Source: Paenibacillus sp. Soil750
GTDB lineage: Bacteria; Bacillota; Bacilli; Paenibacillales; NBRC-103111
DNA: 64,000 nucleotides
Assembly (NCBI RefSeq): GCF_001428045.1
Contig: NZ_LMSD01000001.1
Coordinates: forward strand, 124,001 to 188,000
Direction of reading: 5' to 3'
Below are positions 48,216-59,879 of this stretch, in pieces (the stretch's first letter is position 1; the number at the start of each line of letters is the position of its first letter). The translations under genes and the position numbers were made by a program. The notes under the pieces were generated by a model, which had not been told where the DNA came from, did not search any database, and saw nothing but the letters and a program-made list of their open reading frames with translations.

Positions 48216-51200
48216 ATGGAATTTACAGGTGAGAGGTTTGTCCCCCATCTAACAGAAGAACAAATAAAAATAGAACATCTTCAGCGATATTTCGCGATAA
48301 CAGAGTTAGTAAAAGGTAAAATGGTTCTGGATGCGGCATGTGGAGAGGGATACGGATCTTCTATTCTTTCTGAAACTGCTGCCAAAGTTATTGGAATAGA
48401 CATCAGTACTGAAGCCATAGATCATGCGAGAAATTCTTATGAAAATGAAAACCTATCTTTTCAAGTTGCCTCTATTGGAAAATTACCATTTGAAAATCAG
48501 TCTGTAGATGTAGTGGTTTCCTTTGAAACAATCGAACATGTCGAGGAAATGATGCAAAAATCATTCTTGTCTGAGATAAAGAGAGTGCTAAAGGAAAATG
48601 GTTTACTCATTATATCCACGCCAAATAAGCATATGTACTCTGATATTCGAAATTATCACAACCCATTTCATATCAAGGAATTCTACAAAGAAGAGTATAG
48701 CCAATTTCTTAGGAATTATTTTGAATTTGTTAACATCTTTCATCAAAAAAATGAGGTTTCTTCTGTCATAACGGACTTTTCGAATAATGAAAATATGCGT
48801 CAAGTAAAGATAGATAACGAAAAAACAGACATCAATGGAACTTATTTTATTGCTGTATGTAGTGATAAAGAATTATCTAATCATCGAATTGGGTCATCAG
48901 TACTTTTTGCAGACAAGTATAATGAAATGTTGAACAGAATCCTGTCCTTGCAGGATGAAGTTGAAGAAAAAAATGCTCATATTAAATTGTTGGATGCAAA
49001 TGGGTCAGAGCTCCAGAATGAACTAAATAATCAGAAGAACGTAATCATTGATTTGCAAGCGAAAACAATTCAACTTCAAGAAAAAGTGATCATTACGCTA
49101 GATGAGAATCTCTTATTGAAACAGGAGATTGAAAGACGATTAAATGATAGCGATGAGATCCTAAGAAGACTTGGAGTAGAATATGGCATCCAAGATTCGA
49201 ATTTGGATGAGATTATTAGAAGGGTTAACCATGATTTGAAATTAATAAGAGATCGTGATCAAGAGATTCAGAATAAAGATCAGGAACTAAAGAATAAAGA
49301 AGGCCATATTAATCTCTTATTAGAAAGTGACAGATCGCTCGAAAAGATCCATCGTTCAACTGGATGGAAGTTACTTACGAAATACTATCGTTTAAGAGAC
49401 AAGTTAATACCTAAAAGCAGTAGACGGAGACTAGCAGCTAAACTTGTTTCAAAATCGATTAAAGAACCGCGAAAGATGATTAAAAGCTTTAATAAAACAA
49501 ATTTGAAAAAATTACGATACTACTTAAATACTGAAGATGTTGGGAATATTGAGAGTCGAATCGATCACTATATGGACCGTCACAAGGAAGTTAGTCAACT
49601 CAAAATCAAATTGGTTGATTCAAATGAGATGAAAGAGAAATTCACTTTTCCTCAATTTGAGTCACCACTAGTGTCAATCGTTATTCCAGTCTACAATCAA
49701 TGGGAGTATACATATTCTTGTTTGAAATCAATTACACTAAATACAGAAGGTATTGCATATGAAATTATTATCGCTGATGATATGTCTACTGACGAAACTA
49801 TTAACATTTCGAGCTACATTGAAAACATTCATGTAGTTCGGGATGGAGTTAACAGAGGCTTCTTACTTAATTGTAATAACGCGGCTAAACGTGCAAGAGG
49901 GGAATACATCTTCTTTTTGAATAATGATACGAATGTACAAGAGAATTGGTTGAAATATCTGGTGGATTTAGTCGAAAATAATAGTAAAATAGGTATGGTG
50001 GGATCCAAATTGGTTTATCCAGATGGTAGACTTCAAGAAGCTGGGGGAATTATTTGGAATGATGCGAGCGGATGGAATTATGGCAGGTTAGATGACCCGA
50101 GCAAGCCAGAATATAATTATGTCAAAGAAGTAGACTTCATTTCTGGTGCAGCCATTATGATAAGAACAGAGTTGTGGAAAGAAATTGGTGGGTTTGACGA
50201 GAGATATGTACCTGCATATTATGAGGATGCAGATTTAGCGTTCGAGGTAAGAAAACATGGTTATCAAGTTGTGTTGGAGCCAAAGTCTATCGTTGTACAT
50301 TTTGAGGGAATATCCCATGGAACTAATACTTTCACGGGAATTAAGGCACATCAAGTAGTTAACAAAGAAAGGTTTCTTGATAAATGGAAAGAAGTTTTGG
50401 AAGTTGACCATTTTACAAACGCAGAACATGTTTTTAATGCGCGTGATCGAAGTAAAGACAAGAAGACTATACTTGTTATTGATCATTATGTTCCACATTT
50501 TGATAAAGATGCTGGCGGTAGATGCGTTTTCCTTTATTTAAAACTTTTTAAGCAGATGGGTTTCCATGTAATATTTGTAGGAGACAATTTCTACAAGCAT
50601 GAACCTTATACCTCTATTTTAGAGGAAATGGGAATTGAAGTGTTATATGGAAATTGGTATCAAAAACATATTTTTGATTGGATTAAAAATAATGGAACGT
50701 ACTTGCATTATGCCTATTTAATAAGACCGCATATTTCAATAAAGTACATCGAAACTATTAAGAAACATTCAAATGCAAAAGTGTTTTTCTTTGGTACAGA
50801 TTTACATTATGTGAGAGAATTAAGAAATTATGAATTAACCAAAGATGAAGAGATGAAAAAAATGTCGGAATACTGGAGAGAAATCGAATTTGAATTATTC
50901 TCTAAAACCGATGTAATTCATGTAGTTGGTTCATACGAAGAAAGAGTTCTGCAAGAAGAAAATATAAATAAGCCTATAAGAAATATCCCATTATATATTT
51001 ATGATGAAGATCAATTCGGAGCAGTATCGAATAAATTTTCGGAAAGGGAAGGAATTCTTTTTGTTGGTGGTTTTGGGCACAAGCCTAATCAAGACGCGGT
51101 TCTATGGTTCGTCAAGTACGTATTTCCGCAGTTTTTATTGGAATATCCAGATTTGAATTTTTATATTGTTGGTTCGAATCCAACAGAAGAAATTAAAAAT

Positions 51201-51566
51201 CTTCGATCCCACAATATTCATATTGTAGGGTATGTATCAGATGAAGAACTTTTAGATTTCTATAATAGAGTGAAAATAGTTGTTGTTCCTTTAAGGTTTG
51301 GTGCTGGAATAAAAGGGAAAGTACTTGAGGCAATGTTTAATCAAGTTCCTTTAATTACAACTCCAATTGGGGCAGAAGGATTGGACAGAGTTGATGAGTT
51401 TGTTCAAATTGTAAATAACGAAAGTGAATTTGTTCAATCATTTTCGAATTTATACGGAAATGAACATGCATGGGAAGAGACGGCAGGAAAATCCCAAAAA
51501 TATATATTGGAAAACTTCTCAATAGAGTCTGCCAAAAAGCAGTTATTAAAGGATATGAATCCTTAA
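48216..51566 (+). CDS. WsaE-like methyltransferase / GT2 / GT4 multidomain enzyme
   Basis: A 1116-residue cytoplasmic protein in four parts. Residues 1-200 form a SAM methyltransferase (DAACGEGYG at 39-47). Residues about 235-370 form a long coiled coil. Residues about 485-720 form a GT2 glycosyltransferase (SIVIPVYNQ, FLNNDTN, YYEDADLAFE). Residues about 748-1110 form a GT4 domain (FVGGFGHKPNQDAV, FGAGIKGKVLEAM). WsaE of the Geobacillus S-layer glycan has the same methyltransferase plus two transferase plan and both extends and methyl-caps the chain. I infer the same dual role here. The coiled coil could act as a length ruler, as proposed for WbdD. Confidence 0.85.
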   Translation: MEFTGERFVPHLTEEQIKIEHLQRYFAITELVKGKMVLDAACGEGYGSSILSETAAKVIGIDISTEAIDHARNSYENENLSFQVASIGKLPFENQSVDVVVSFETIEHVEEMMQKSFLSEIKRVLKENGLLIISTPNKHMYSDIRNYHNPFHIKEFYKEEYSQFLRNYFEFVNIFHQKNEVSSVITDFSNNENMRQVKIDNEKTDINGTYFIAVCSDKELSNHRIGSSVLFADKYNEMLNRILSLQDEVEEKNAHIKLLDANGSELQNELNNQKNVIIDLQAKTIQLQEKVIITLDENLLLKQEIERRLNDSDEILRRLGVEYGIQDSNLDEIIRRVNHDLKLIRDRDQEIQNKDQELKNKEGHINLLLESDRSLEKIHRSTGWKLLTKYYRLRDKLIPKSSRRRLAAKLVSKSIKEPRKMIKSFNKTNLKKLRYYLNTEDVGNIESRIDHYMDRHKEVSQLKIKLVDSNEMKEKFTFPQFESPLVSIVIPVYNQWEYTYSCLKSITLNTEGIAYEIIIADDMSTDETINISSYIENIHVVRDGVNRGFLLNCNNAAKRARGEYIFFLNNDTNVQENWLKYLVDLVENNSKIGMVGSKLVYPDGRLQEAGGIIWNDASGWNYGRLDDPSKPEYNYVKEVDFISGAAIMIRTELWKEIGGFDERYVPAYYEDADLAFEVRKHGYQVVLEPKSIVVHFEGISHGTNTFTGIKAHQVVNKERFLDKWKEVLEVDHFTNAEHVFNARDRSKDKKTILVIDHYVPHFDKDAGGRCVFLYLKLFKQMGFHVIFVGDNFYKHEPYTSILEEMGIEVLYGNWYQKHIFDWIKNNGTYLHYAYLIRPHISIKYIETIKKHSNAKVFFFGTDLHYVRELRNYELTKDEEMKKMSEYWREIEFELFSKTDVIHVVGSYEERVLQEENINKPIRNIPLYIYDEDQFGAVSNKFSEREGILFVGGFGHKPNQDAVLWFVKYVFPQFLLEYPDLNFYIVGSNPTEEIKNLRSHNIHIVGYVSDEELLDFYNRVKIVVVPLRFGAGIKGKVLEAMFNQVPLITTPIGAEGLDRVDEFVQIVNNESEFVQSFSNLYGNEHAWEETAGKSQKYILENFSIESAKKQLLKDMNP

Positions 51567-51597
51567 AAGGATTTTCGTATTTTCAGGAGGAAGATTC

Positions 51598-53660
<2,063 letters not shown>

Positions 53661-54206
53661 TTGTTGTGAATTTTTCGGAGAATTCCAAAGATAAATGAGT
53701 ATTGTATGATGGGTGTTTGGTAATTTTGACACATAGGGAATCGCCCGAAATATTACTGCCAACTACGATACTCCACATTTCTGAACGTAAGATGCTTCTC
53801 TTGCTTTATCCAATGATGACTCTGTGCTCTATTTTTTGCAAAATGGATTTCCCGAAATTGCTGAATGTCTAAACATTAGTGGTTTGATCATCTTTCGAAC
53901 ATCTCAAGAATGTGTACATTGTAGTATTCTTCCAGTAGGTTATATGAGGTTCTACTTTAAATCACAACACTGAAATTGCTTAGCTCAAATTGATTGTTGT
54001 ATTGGTGCTGAATATTAAGATTAGCAAGTAGGAAGATACCTTAAGATTGGTATATTACCTTTTATTAAAATTTTGTTTGTGACGATTATAATTTCTCTAT
54101 TTTGGAGTTATTTCCTTTTTTGTTACAATTCCGTTTTTATTATGCTTCTGTAACAATCAAATAAATAGAAGAGTCTAACAGTATTATTTGATGGGAGAAT
54201 CAACCA
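53661..54206. other. Gap between gmd and the CDP-sugar operon
   Basis: 546 nt without a supported gene. A 60-codon open stretch (53791-53973) lacks a start and recognisable motifs. The gap is AT-rich and probably holds the promoter of the next operon; a weak TATAAT lies near 54085. No terminator, repeat or insertion-sequence end was seen. It may be the scar of a lost gene, such as a GDP-sugar reductase. Confidence 0.4.
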
Positions 54207-56024
54207 ATGAACGCCTTAAAGAAAAATCTAATTTTAATCATTTTTGTGTTTTTTTCAATTTATTTTTCAGTATATATTCAATTAACCACGATAAATTTAG
54301 CTTGGTTAACTTGGTTTTTTCATTTAGATATTGCTGAGAAATTCTTGAATGGATCTTTAGTTTTTTCTGATTTAATCAATAGGTATGGCGAGCACGGTAT
54401 GTTAGGGTATAATATTCTGTTTTTAGTTAATACTAAACTATTTAATGTAAATAACTTTTTTGATGGTTATTTAAATTTAATAGTAATTATCTTAAGTACA
54501 CTAACTATTTATTCTGCTTATAAAAAAACACTAGAAAAGAACAATAAATATACCTTTGTCTCCAATGTTTTCTTCATTTCTATTATTTTTGTAATGTTTA
54601 GTATTATTCAACAATCTAGTGGTGCAATGGAAACTCAAGTTAGATTGGGGCCTCTATTTTTTCTAATTACATGTTACTTTATAAATAAATATTTTTATCT
54701 GGAAAATAATAAAAGTAAATATTTATTAATAATATCTGTAATGATTATTTTATCAATTTTAATATTCGGTACTTTGTATTCGTTTGCTTGGATACCTTGT
54801 ATAGTTTTGAGTGGTTTTATTCATTATTTCCTTCGTAAAAAAATGGATAACGGTTATATATATATCAATATTTTGTTGGTTGCTTCAATGTTGTTTTATT
54901 TTTATATGTATTCTCTTTTTAATCCAACCGATGGAAGCGAAGGGAGCTTTGCAAGTAAACTTTTAATTATTATTCATCATCCAATAGATGCTTTCAAAGT
55001 TATTCTTTCTTTTATTGGAAGCGGTACTCTGGGAAGGTCGTTATGGGAAGATAACATTATTGTAAATAAGAACATAATGTTATATAATGGATTGTTTATT
55101 TTTGTTGTATATATTATTTCGATTGTGTTGTTTATTAAAACCAAAATGTGGAGCAAAACTTATTTCCCTTTAATGTTAATTGGCTATACAATTTGTGTTG
55201 CGTTATTTGTATTTTTTGGGAGAAGCCAAGAATTTTATTTTGCAACAAACTATTGGTATGCTGTACACACCAAGTTTGGATTAGTAGGATGTTTATGGAT
55301 TATATTTTATTATATTATTACAGTTTTTGCGAGAAATGAGAAAGCAATTGATTTTAATTTTCTTAAAAAAAGTAAAACATTAATATCACTTTTTTGTATA
55401 GTTTTAATAATATTCTTATCGCAATTAATTTCAAATTTAGTTGAATGGAAAAGGGCTCCATATATAAAACAATTTTATGAAAGAATGGCTCCATATGCAT
55501 TCACTCCATACGATCTCCCAATAAATAATGAATTTGGATTAACTCCTCTGTTAAATACGGTTGAAGAAACTCAGCGAGGAATTGAAATTATGAGAAAGTA
55601 TAAATTGAATATATATCATGATTTTAATCATAAGTATAAATTTACTAATGGTGATGTCTTAATAAATGGAAAAAATATAAATGCATTGTTAGGAGAAGGC
55701 TGGTATGGATTAGAAGGAATACAACAATGGGTAAATAATGAATCTAATATTACATTTAATAGTGGCGAAATGGGGCAATTATCTATAAGTGGATTTATAC
55801 CGGAGGTTTTAGATTCTAATGAGATTAAAATAACAGTTAATAATAAACTAATATTACAAAAAAATGTAAGTGGGAAATTCACAATAGAGGGAACAATTCC
55901 AAAAAATAGTATTATAAGTATGAAGATTAACTTTACCAAATCGTTTGTTCCAAACAAATTAAATAATGTTAATCCTGATGTAAGAGTTTTAAGTGGAACT
56001 ATAGAACGAATTACTACAAAATAA
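54207..56024 (+). CDS. Multispan membrane protein, candidate GtrC-type glycosyltransferase
   Basis: A 605-residue, very AT-rich gene product with about eleven membrane segments in residues 1-410 and a soluble C-terminal domain of about 190 residues. An early extracytoplasmic loop carries acidic and aromatic residues (WFFHLDIAEKFLNG, about residue 37), as in GT-C transferases. No family was recognised with certainty. Its place at the head of an operon with gtrA and a gtrB-like gene suggests it is the membrane transferase that attaches the sugar outside the cell. ATG 54207 is preceded by GGGAG. Confidence 0.65.
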   Translation: MNALKKNLILIIFVFFSIYFSVYIQLTTINLAWLTWFFHLDIAEKFLNGSLVFSDLINRYGEHGMLGYNILFLVNTKLFNVNNFFDGYLNLIVIILSTLTIYSAYKKTLEKNNKYTFVSNVFFISIIFVMFSIIQQSSGAMETQVRLGPLFFLITCYFINKYFYLENNKSKYLLIISVMIILSILIFGTLYSFAWIPCIVLSGFIHYFLRKKMDNGYIYINILLVASMLFYFYMYSLFNPTDGSEGSFASKLLIIIHHPIDAFKVILSFIGSGTLGRSLWEDNIIVNKNIMLYNGLFIFVVYIISIVLFIKTKMWSKTYFPLMLIGYTICVALFVFFGRSQEFYFATNYWYAVHTKFGLVGCLWIIFYYIITVFARNEKAIDFNFLKKSKTLISLFCIVLIIFLSQLISNLVEWKRAPYIKQFYERMAPYAFTPYDLPINNEFGLTPLLNTVEETQRGIEIMRKYKLNIYHDFNHKYKFTNGDVLINGKNINALLGEGWYGLEGIQQWVNNESNITFNSGEMGQLSISGFIPEVLDSNEIKITVNNKLILQKNVSGKFTIEGTIPKNSIISMKINFTKSFVPNKLNNVNPDVRVLSGTIERITTK

Positions 56025-56048
56025 ATTTAAATTAAAGGGGAAATCCAA

Positions 56049-57590
56049 ATGGATCTAATGATCGGATCTATTATTACTACCAGAAAAAATGAACTTCATC
56101 TTGTGATTAATATTAACGATATTTACGAAACAATATTAATTGAAAATAAACAAACAGAGACAATGGACATTGAAATTATTATCAATAACGAAATTTATTA
56201 TTGTAATGTAAGAAATAGAATAATCTTAGATATGGAAATAATAGAGCAAGTACTTGGAGTATGCGATAAGGAAATTATAGATAAAGTATTAAGACAAGAA
56301 ATATTTTGCAAAGTTAAAAATTATTATGATGTTTTCCATAAAAAAAATGATAATTTTAACCCGAACTCAACACAACTACCGTATGGCGGTAGAGTTTTCG
56401 ATGAAAAAGAGATGATCAACTTAGTAGATTCATCTTTAGATTTCTGGTTAACCGCAGGTAGATTCAATAAGCAATTTGAAAAAGAGTTTGCTGAATTTAT
56501 TGGGGTAAAGTATGCGCTTTTAACTAACTCAGGTTCGTCGGCTAACTTATTAGCATTCTCTGCACTTACATCTCCTAAACTAGGTGACCGTAGAATTAAA
56601 TCTGGGGATGAGGTTATTACAGTTGCCGCAGGATTCCCGACGACGGTAGCTCCTATTATTCAAAATAATGCTATACCTGTGTTTCTTGATGTGGAACTGG
56701 GTACTTATAACATAATTGCAGAAGACATAGAGAAAGCTATTACTCCAAAAACCAAAGCAATAATGATCGCTCATACAATGGGAAACCCTTTTGAATTAGA
56801 TAAAATTATGGAAATTGCAAACAAACATAATCTATGGGTGATTGAAGATAACTGTGATGCCCTAGGTTCAAAGTTTAATGGCAAATTGACTGGTACTTTT
56901 GGTCATATTGCTACTTCAAGTTTCTATCCTCCGCATCACATGACTATGGGCGAAGGCGGCGCGGTTTACACAAATGATGCCAAATTGAAAATGATTATCG
57001 AATCATTCAGAGATTGGGGAAGAGATTGCTGGTGTCCTTCTGGCTGTGATGATACTTGTAAGAAGCGTTTTGGTTGGCAATTAGGTTCACTTCCTGAGGG
57101 ATATGATCATAAGTACACATATTCTCATATTGGATATAATTTGAGAGTTACTGATATGCAAGCAGCTGTTGGGATAGAGCAGCTAAAGAAAGTTCCAGCT
57201 TTTGTTCAAGCAAGAATTAATAATTTCAATAGGCTTTTAAATGGTTTGAGAGATTTAGAAGAATATTTTATTCTTCCTAGAGCGACTGTAAATGCAGATC
57301 CAAGTTGGTTTGGTTTTATTTTAACAATTAAGGATGGTATGCCTTTCAATAGAAGTGAAATTGTCAGCTTTTTAGAAAACAGCAGAATTCAAACCCGAAT
57401 GCTCTTTGCAGGAAACTTAGTAAGACAACCTGCCTTCCAAGATGTTGAATACAGAATTCATAATAATTTGAAAAATACAGATAAGATCTTATACGACACT
57501 TTCCTGGTTGGTGTTTATCCTGGAATGAATGATGAAATGGTTGACTATATGGTTAGTAAAATTCATGAGTTTGTTAGCAAGTTTGGTTGA
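56049..57590 (+). CDS. rfbH: CDP-4-keto-6-deoxyglucose 3-dehydrase (RfbH/DdhC), N-terminally extended
   Basis: A PLP- and [2Fe-2S]-dependent enzyme that removes the C3 hydroxyl of CDP-4-keto-6-deoxy-D-glucose. Two hallmarks are present: the PLP lysine is replaced by His (SSFYPPHHMTMGEGGAV, about residues 290-306), and the iron-sulfur Cys motif reads DCWCPSGCDDTC (about 326-337). The usual family start PYGGRVFDEKEM appears only at about residue 114. Part of what precedes it matches the normal helix, but about 75 extra residues, beta-rich, are added. The separate E3 reductase (DdhD) needed for turnover is not in the window. Confidence 0.92.
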   Translation: MDLMIGSIITTRKNELHLVININDIYETILIENKQTETMDIEIIINNEIYYCNVRNRIILDMEIIEQVLGVCDKEIIDKVLRQEIFCKVKNYYDVFHKKNDNFNPNSTQLPYGGRVFDEKEMINLVDSSLDFWLTAGRFNKQFEKEFAEFIGVKYALLTNSGSSANLLAFSALTSPKLGDRRIKSGDEVITVAAGFPTTVAPIIQNNAIPVFLDVELGTYNIIAEDIEKAITPKTKAIMIAHTMGNPFELDKIMEIANKHNLWVIEDNCDALGSKFNGKLTGTFGHIATSSFYPPHHMTMGEGGAVYTNDAKLKMIIESFRDWGRDCWCPSGCDDTCKKRFGWQLGSLPEGYDHKYTYSHIGYNLRVTDMQAAVGIEQLKKVPAFVQARINNFNRLLNGLRDLEEYFILPRATVNADPSWFGFILTIKDGMPFNRSEIVSFLENSRIQTRMLFAGNLVRQPAFQDVEYRIHNNLKNTDKILYDTFLVGVYPGMNDEMVDYMVSKIHEFVSKFG

Positions 57591-57594
57591 TTTT

Positions 57595-57966
57595 ATGAAT
57601 TATATTTTAAAAAGTAAATTTGTGAAATTCTTAGTTGTTGGAGGAATCAATACAGTATTTGGTTATTCCTTGTTTGCACTGTTCATTTACTTTAATTTTC
57701 ATTACGCAATAGCTACTTTATGCGCAACTGTTATTGGCATTTTTTTCAACTTTAAAACAATAGGTTCAATTGTGTTTAAAAGTAAAAACAATAATTTGCT
57801 TTTTAGGTTTTTTATAGTTTATGGATTTGTTTATTTGCTTAACATTTTATTAATGTTTTTATTGAATAGTTTAGTCAATGATAACCATTACGTTTCAGGA
57901 GCTATGACTGTATTTCCATTGGCAATTCTTTCATTTCTTTTAAATAAAAAGTATGTTTTCAATTAA
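57595..57966 (+). CDS. GtrA-family membrane protein (sugar-lipid flippase)
   Basis: A 123-residue protein with four membrane segments. FVKFLVVGGINTVFGYSLF and NFKTIGSIVF are the GtrA/GtcA family signatures. Members help move polyprenyl-phosphate-linked monosaccharides across the membrane. The start at ATG 57595 is 4 nt after the rfbH stop. Together with the GtrB-like gene at 62628 it points to extracytoplasmic side-branch glycosylation. Confidence 0.88.
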   Translation: MNYILKSKFVKFLVVGGINTVFGYSLFALFIYFNFHYAIATLCATVIGIFFNFKTIGSIVFKSKNNNLLFRFFIVYGFVYLLNILLMFLLNSLVNDNHYVSGAMTVFPLAILSFLLNKKYVFN

Positions 57967-58001
57967 GTTAACAGATCTTAGAACTTGTGGGGGTAGCACT
58001 A

Positions 58002-58802
58002 ATGAAAGTAGTTATATTAGCGGGTGGTTATGGAACAAGAATCAGTGAGGAATCCCATTTAAAGCCAAAACCAATGATTGAAATTGGTGGGAGACCGATT
58101 CTTTGGCATATTATGAAACTTTATTCAAGCTTTGGTTTTAATGATTTTGTTATTTGTCTTGGTTACAAAGGATTTTTTATTAAAGAATATTTTGCACATT
58201 ATTTTTTGCATGAATCAGATGTAACCTTTGATTTTAGAAGTGATAGCCAGTTAATTACACATCAGCATTCCGCGGAGCCATGGCGGGTAACTCTGGTAAA
58301 TACAGGTTTGGATACTATGACAGGTGGAAGAGTTAAACGAATACAGCCATATATTAATAATGAAGCATTTATGCTTACATATGGTGACGGTGTTTCGAAT
58401 GTAAATATAAATGAATTGTTACAATTTCATAAATTGCACGGCAGATTATCTACTGTTACATCGGTGCAACCTAGTGGAAGATTTGGAGCTCTTGAATTAA
58501 ATGATAACAACGAAGTAAAGGGGTTTCAGGAAAAACCCAAAGGCGATGGATCTTGGGTAAATGCTGGTTTTTTTGTTATGGAGCCAGAAATCTTCAATTT
58601 CATTGAAAATGATACAACGATTTTAGAGAAAGAGCCCCTGGAGCAACTAGCTACTAAAGGTGAGCTAATGTCATATAAACATAACGGTTTTTGGCAGCCA
58701 ATGGATACTATGCGAGATAAAAATTTACTTGAGGATTTATGGAAGAATGGGACAGCCCCTTGGAAGGTATGGCATGCTGATAAGGTAACTTCAAATGAAT
58801 AA
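58002..58802 (+). CDS. rfbF: Glucose-1-phosphate cytidylyltransferase
   Basis: A 266-residue nucleotidyltransferase that makes CDP-glucose from CTP and glucose-1-phosphate. The start VVILAGGYGTRISEESHLKPKPM is the RfbF signature and is distinct from RfbA. TYGDGVSNVNI and FGALELNDNN are further family motifs. ATG 58002 follows a GGGGG ribosome site; a GTG at 57987 is part of that leader. It overlaps rfbG by 8 nt. Confidence 0.96.
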   Translation: MKVVILAGGYGTRISEESHLKPKPMIEIGGRPILWHIMKLYSSFGFNDFVICLGYKGFFIKEYFAHYFLHESDVTFDFRSDSQLITHQHSAEPWRVTLVNTGLDTMTGGRVKRIQPYINNEAFMLTYGDGVSNVNINELLQFHKLHGRLSTVTSVQPSGRFGALELNDNNEVKGFQEKPKGDGSWVNAGFFVMEPEIFNFIENDTTILEKEPLEQLATKGELMSYKHNGFWQPMDTMRDKNLLEDLWKNGTAPWKVWHADKVTSNE

Positions 58803-59856
58803 TTTCTGGAAGCATAAGAGAGTATTTGTTACGGGGCACACAGGTTTTAAAGGTTCCTGGTTATGTATGATTTTAACTAAACTAGGAGCAGAAGTGTATG
58901 GTTATTCGCTAGAGCCGTCAACAGTTCCTAGCTTGTTTAAGTTGGGCGCAGTTGAAAAACTAGTAAAGATGTCATCAATTGGTGATATTCGAGATCCGCA
59001 GATGTTGAATGCTGCAATGAAGCAAGCAGATCCTGATATTGTCATTCATATGGCTGCTCAACCACTAGTTCGTGATTCGTATGAAAACCCTTACGATACT
59101 TATTCAATTAACGTAATGGGAACTGTGAATATGTTTGAAGCAGTGAGGAAAAACGACAATGTGCGTGCCGTTGTCAATGTTACAACGGATAAATGTTATG
59201 AAAATAAAGAATGGCTTTGGGGATATCGTGAAGATGAACCTATGGGAGGCTATGATCCATACTCTAGTAGTAAAGCTTGTTCAGAACTTGTAACAAGTGC
59301 GTACAGAAACTCATTTTTTAACAATAATAAAAGCGGTAAAGTTGCTGTGGCTTCAGCGCGTGCAGGAAATGTTATTGGTGGAGGGGATTGGGCGAAAGAC
59401 CGGTTAATTCCTGATTGTATTAACTCACTATTAAATGAAAAATCGATTGTAATAAGGAATCCTCATTCTATACGACCATGGCAGCATGTATTGGAACCAC
59501 TCCATGGATATTTATTATTGGCCCAGAATCTATATGAAAATGGCGAAAAATTTGCAACAGCTTGGAACTTTGGACCTTATGATACAGATGCTAAGCCTGT
59601 TAATTGGATCGTAGAATCACTGTGTCAAAAATGGGGGAACTTTGCAAGTTATAAAGTTGATCAGAATCAAAATCCTCATGAAGCGAGGTATCTCAAACTG
59701 GATTGCTCAAAAGCACATTATGAGCTTGGATGGAGACCTAAATGGAATTTAAATCAAGCATTAGATAAGATAATTGAGTGGTCATATGCCTACCAACAAG
59801 AAAAAGACATTCAAGAGATTTGTTTTAAACAAATAGAAGATTACAATGCAGAGTAA
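58795..59856 (+). CDS. rfbG: CDP-glucose 4,6-dehydratase
   Basis: A 353-residue extended short-chain dehydrogenase. RVFVTGHTGFKGSWLC (residues 9-24), HMAAQPLVRDSYENP, VTTDKCYEN and the catalytic YDPYSSSKACSE (YxxxK) are diagnostic of RfbG. It makes CDP-4-keto-6-deoxyglucose for RfbH. Its start lies within the end of rfbF, so the two are translationally coupled. Confidence 0.97.
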   Translation: MNNFWKHKRVFVTGHTGFKGSWLCMILTKLGAEVYGYSLEPSTVPSLFKLGAVEKLVKMSSIGDIRDPQMLNAAMKQADPDIVIHMAAQPLVRDSYENPYDTYSINVMGTVNMFEAVRKNDNVRAVVNVTTDKCYENKEWLWGYREDEPMGGYDPYSSSKACSELVTSAYRNSFFNNNKSGKVAVASARAGNVIGGGDWAKDRLIPDCINSLLNEKSIVIRNPHSIRPWQHVLEPLHGYLLLAQNLYENGEKFATAWNFGPYDTDAKPVNWIVESLCQKWGNFASYKVDQNQNPHEARYLKLDCSKAHYELGWRPKWNLNQALDKIIEWSYAYQQEKDIQEICFKQIEDYNAE

Positions 59857-59879
59857 ATGTTGGGAAGGGAGACATTCAT

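Noticed and set aside
53791..53973. 60-codon open stretch in the gmd gap
   Set aside because: It has no start codon with a ribosome site, no recognisable motif, and the length is within chance for this sequence.
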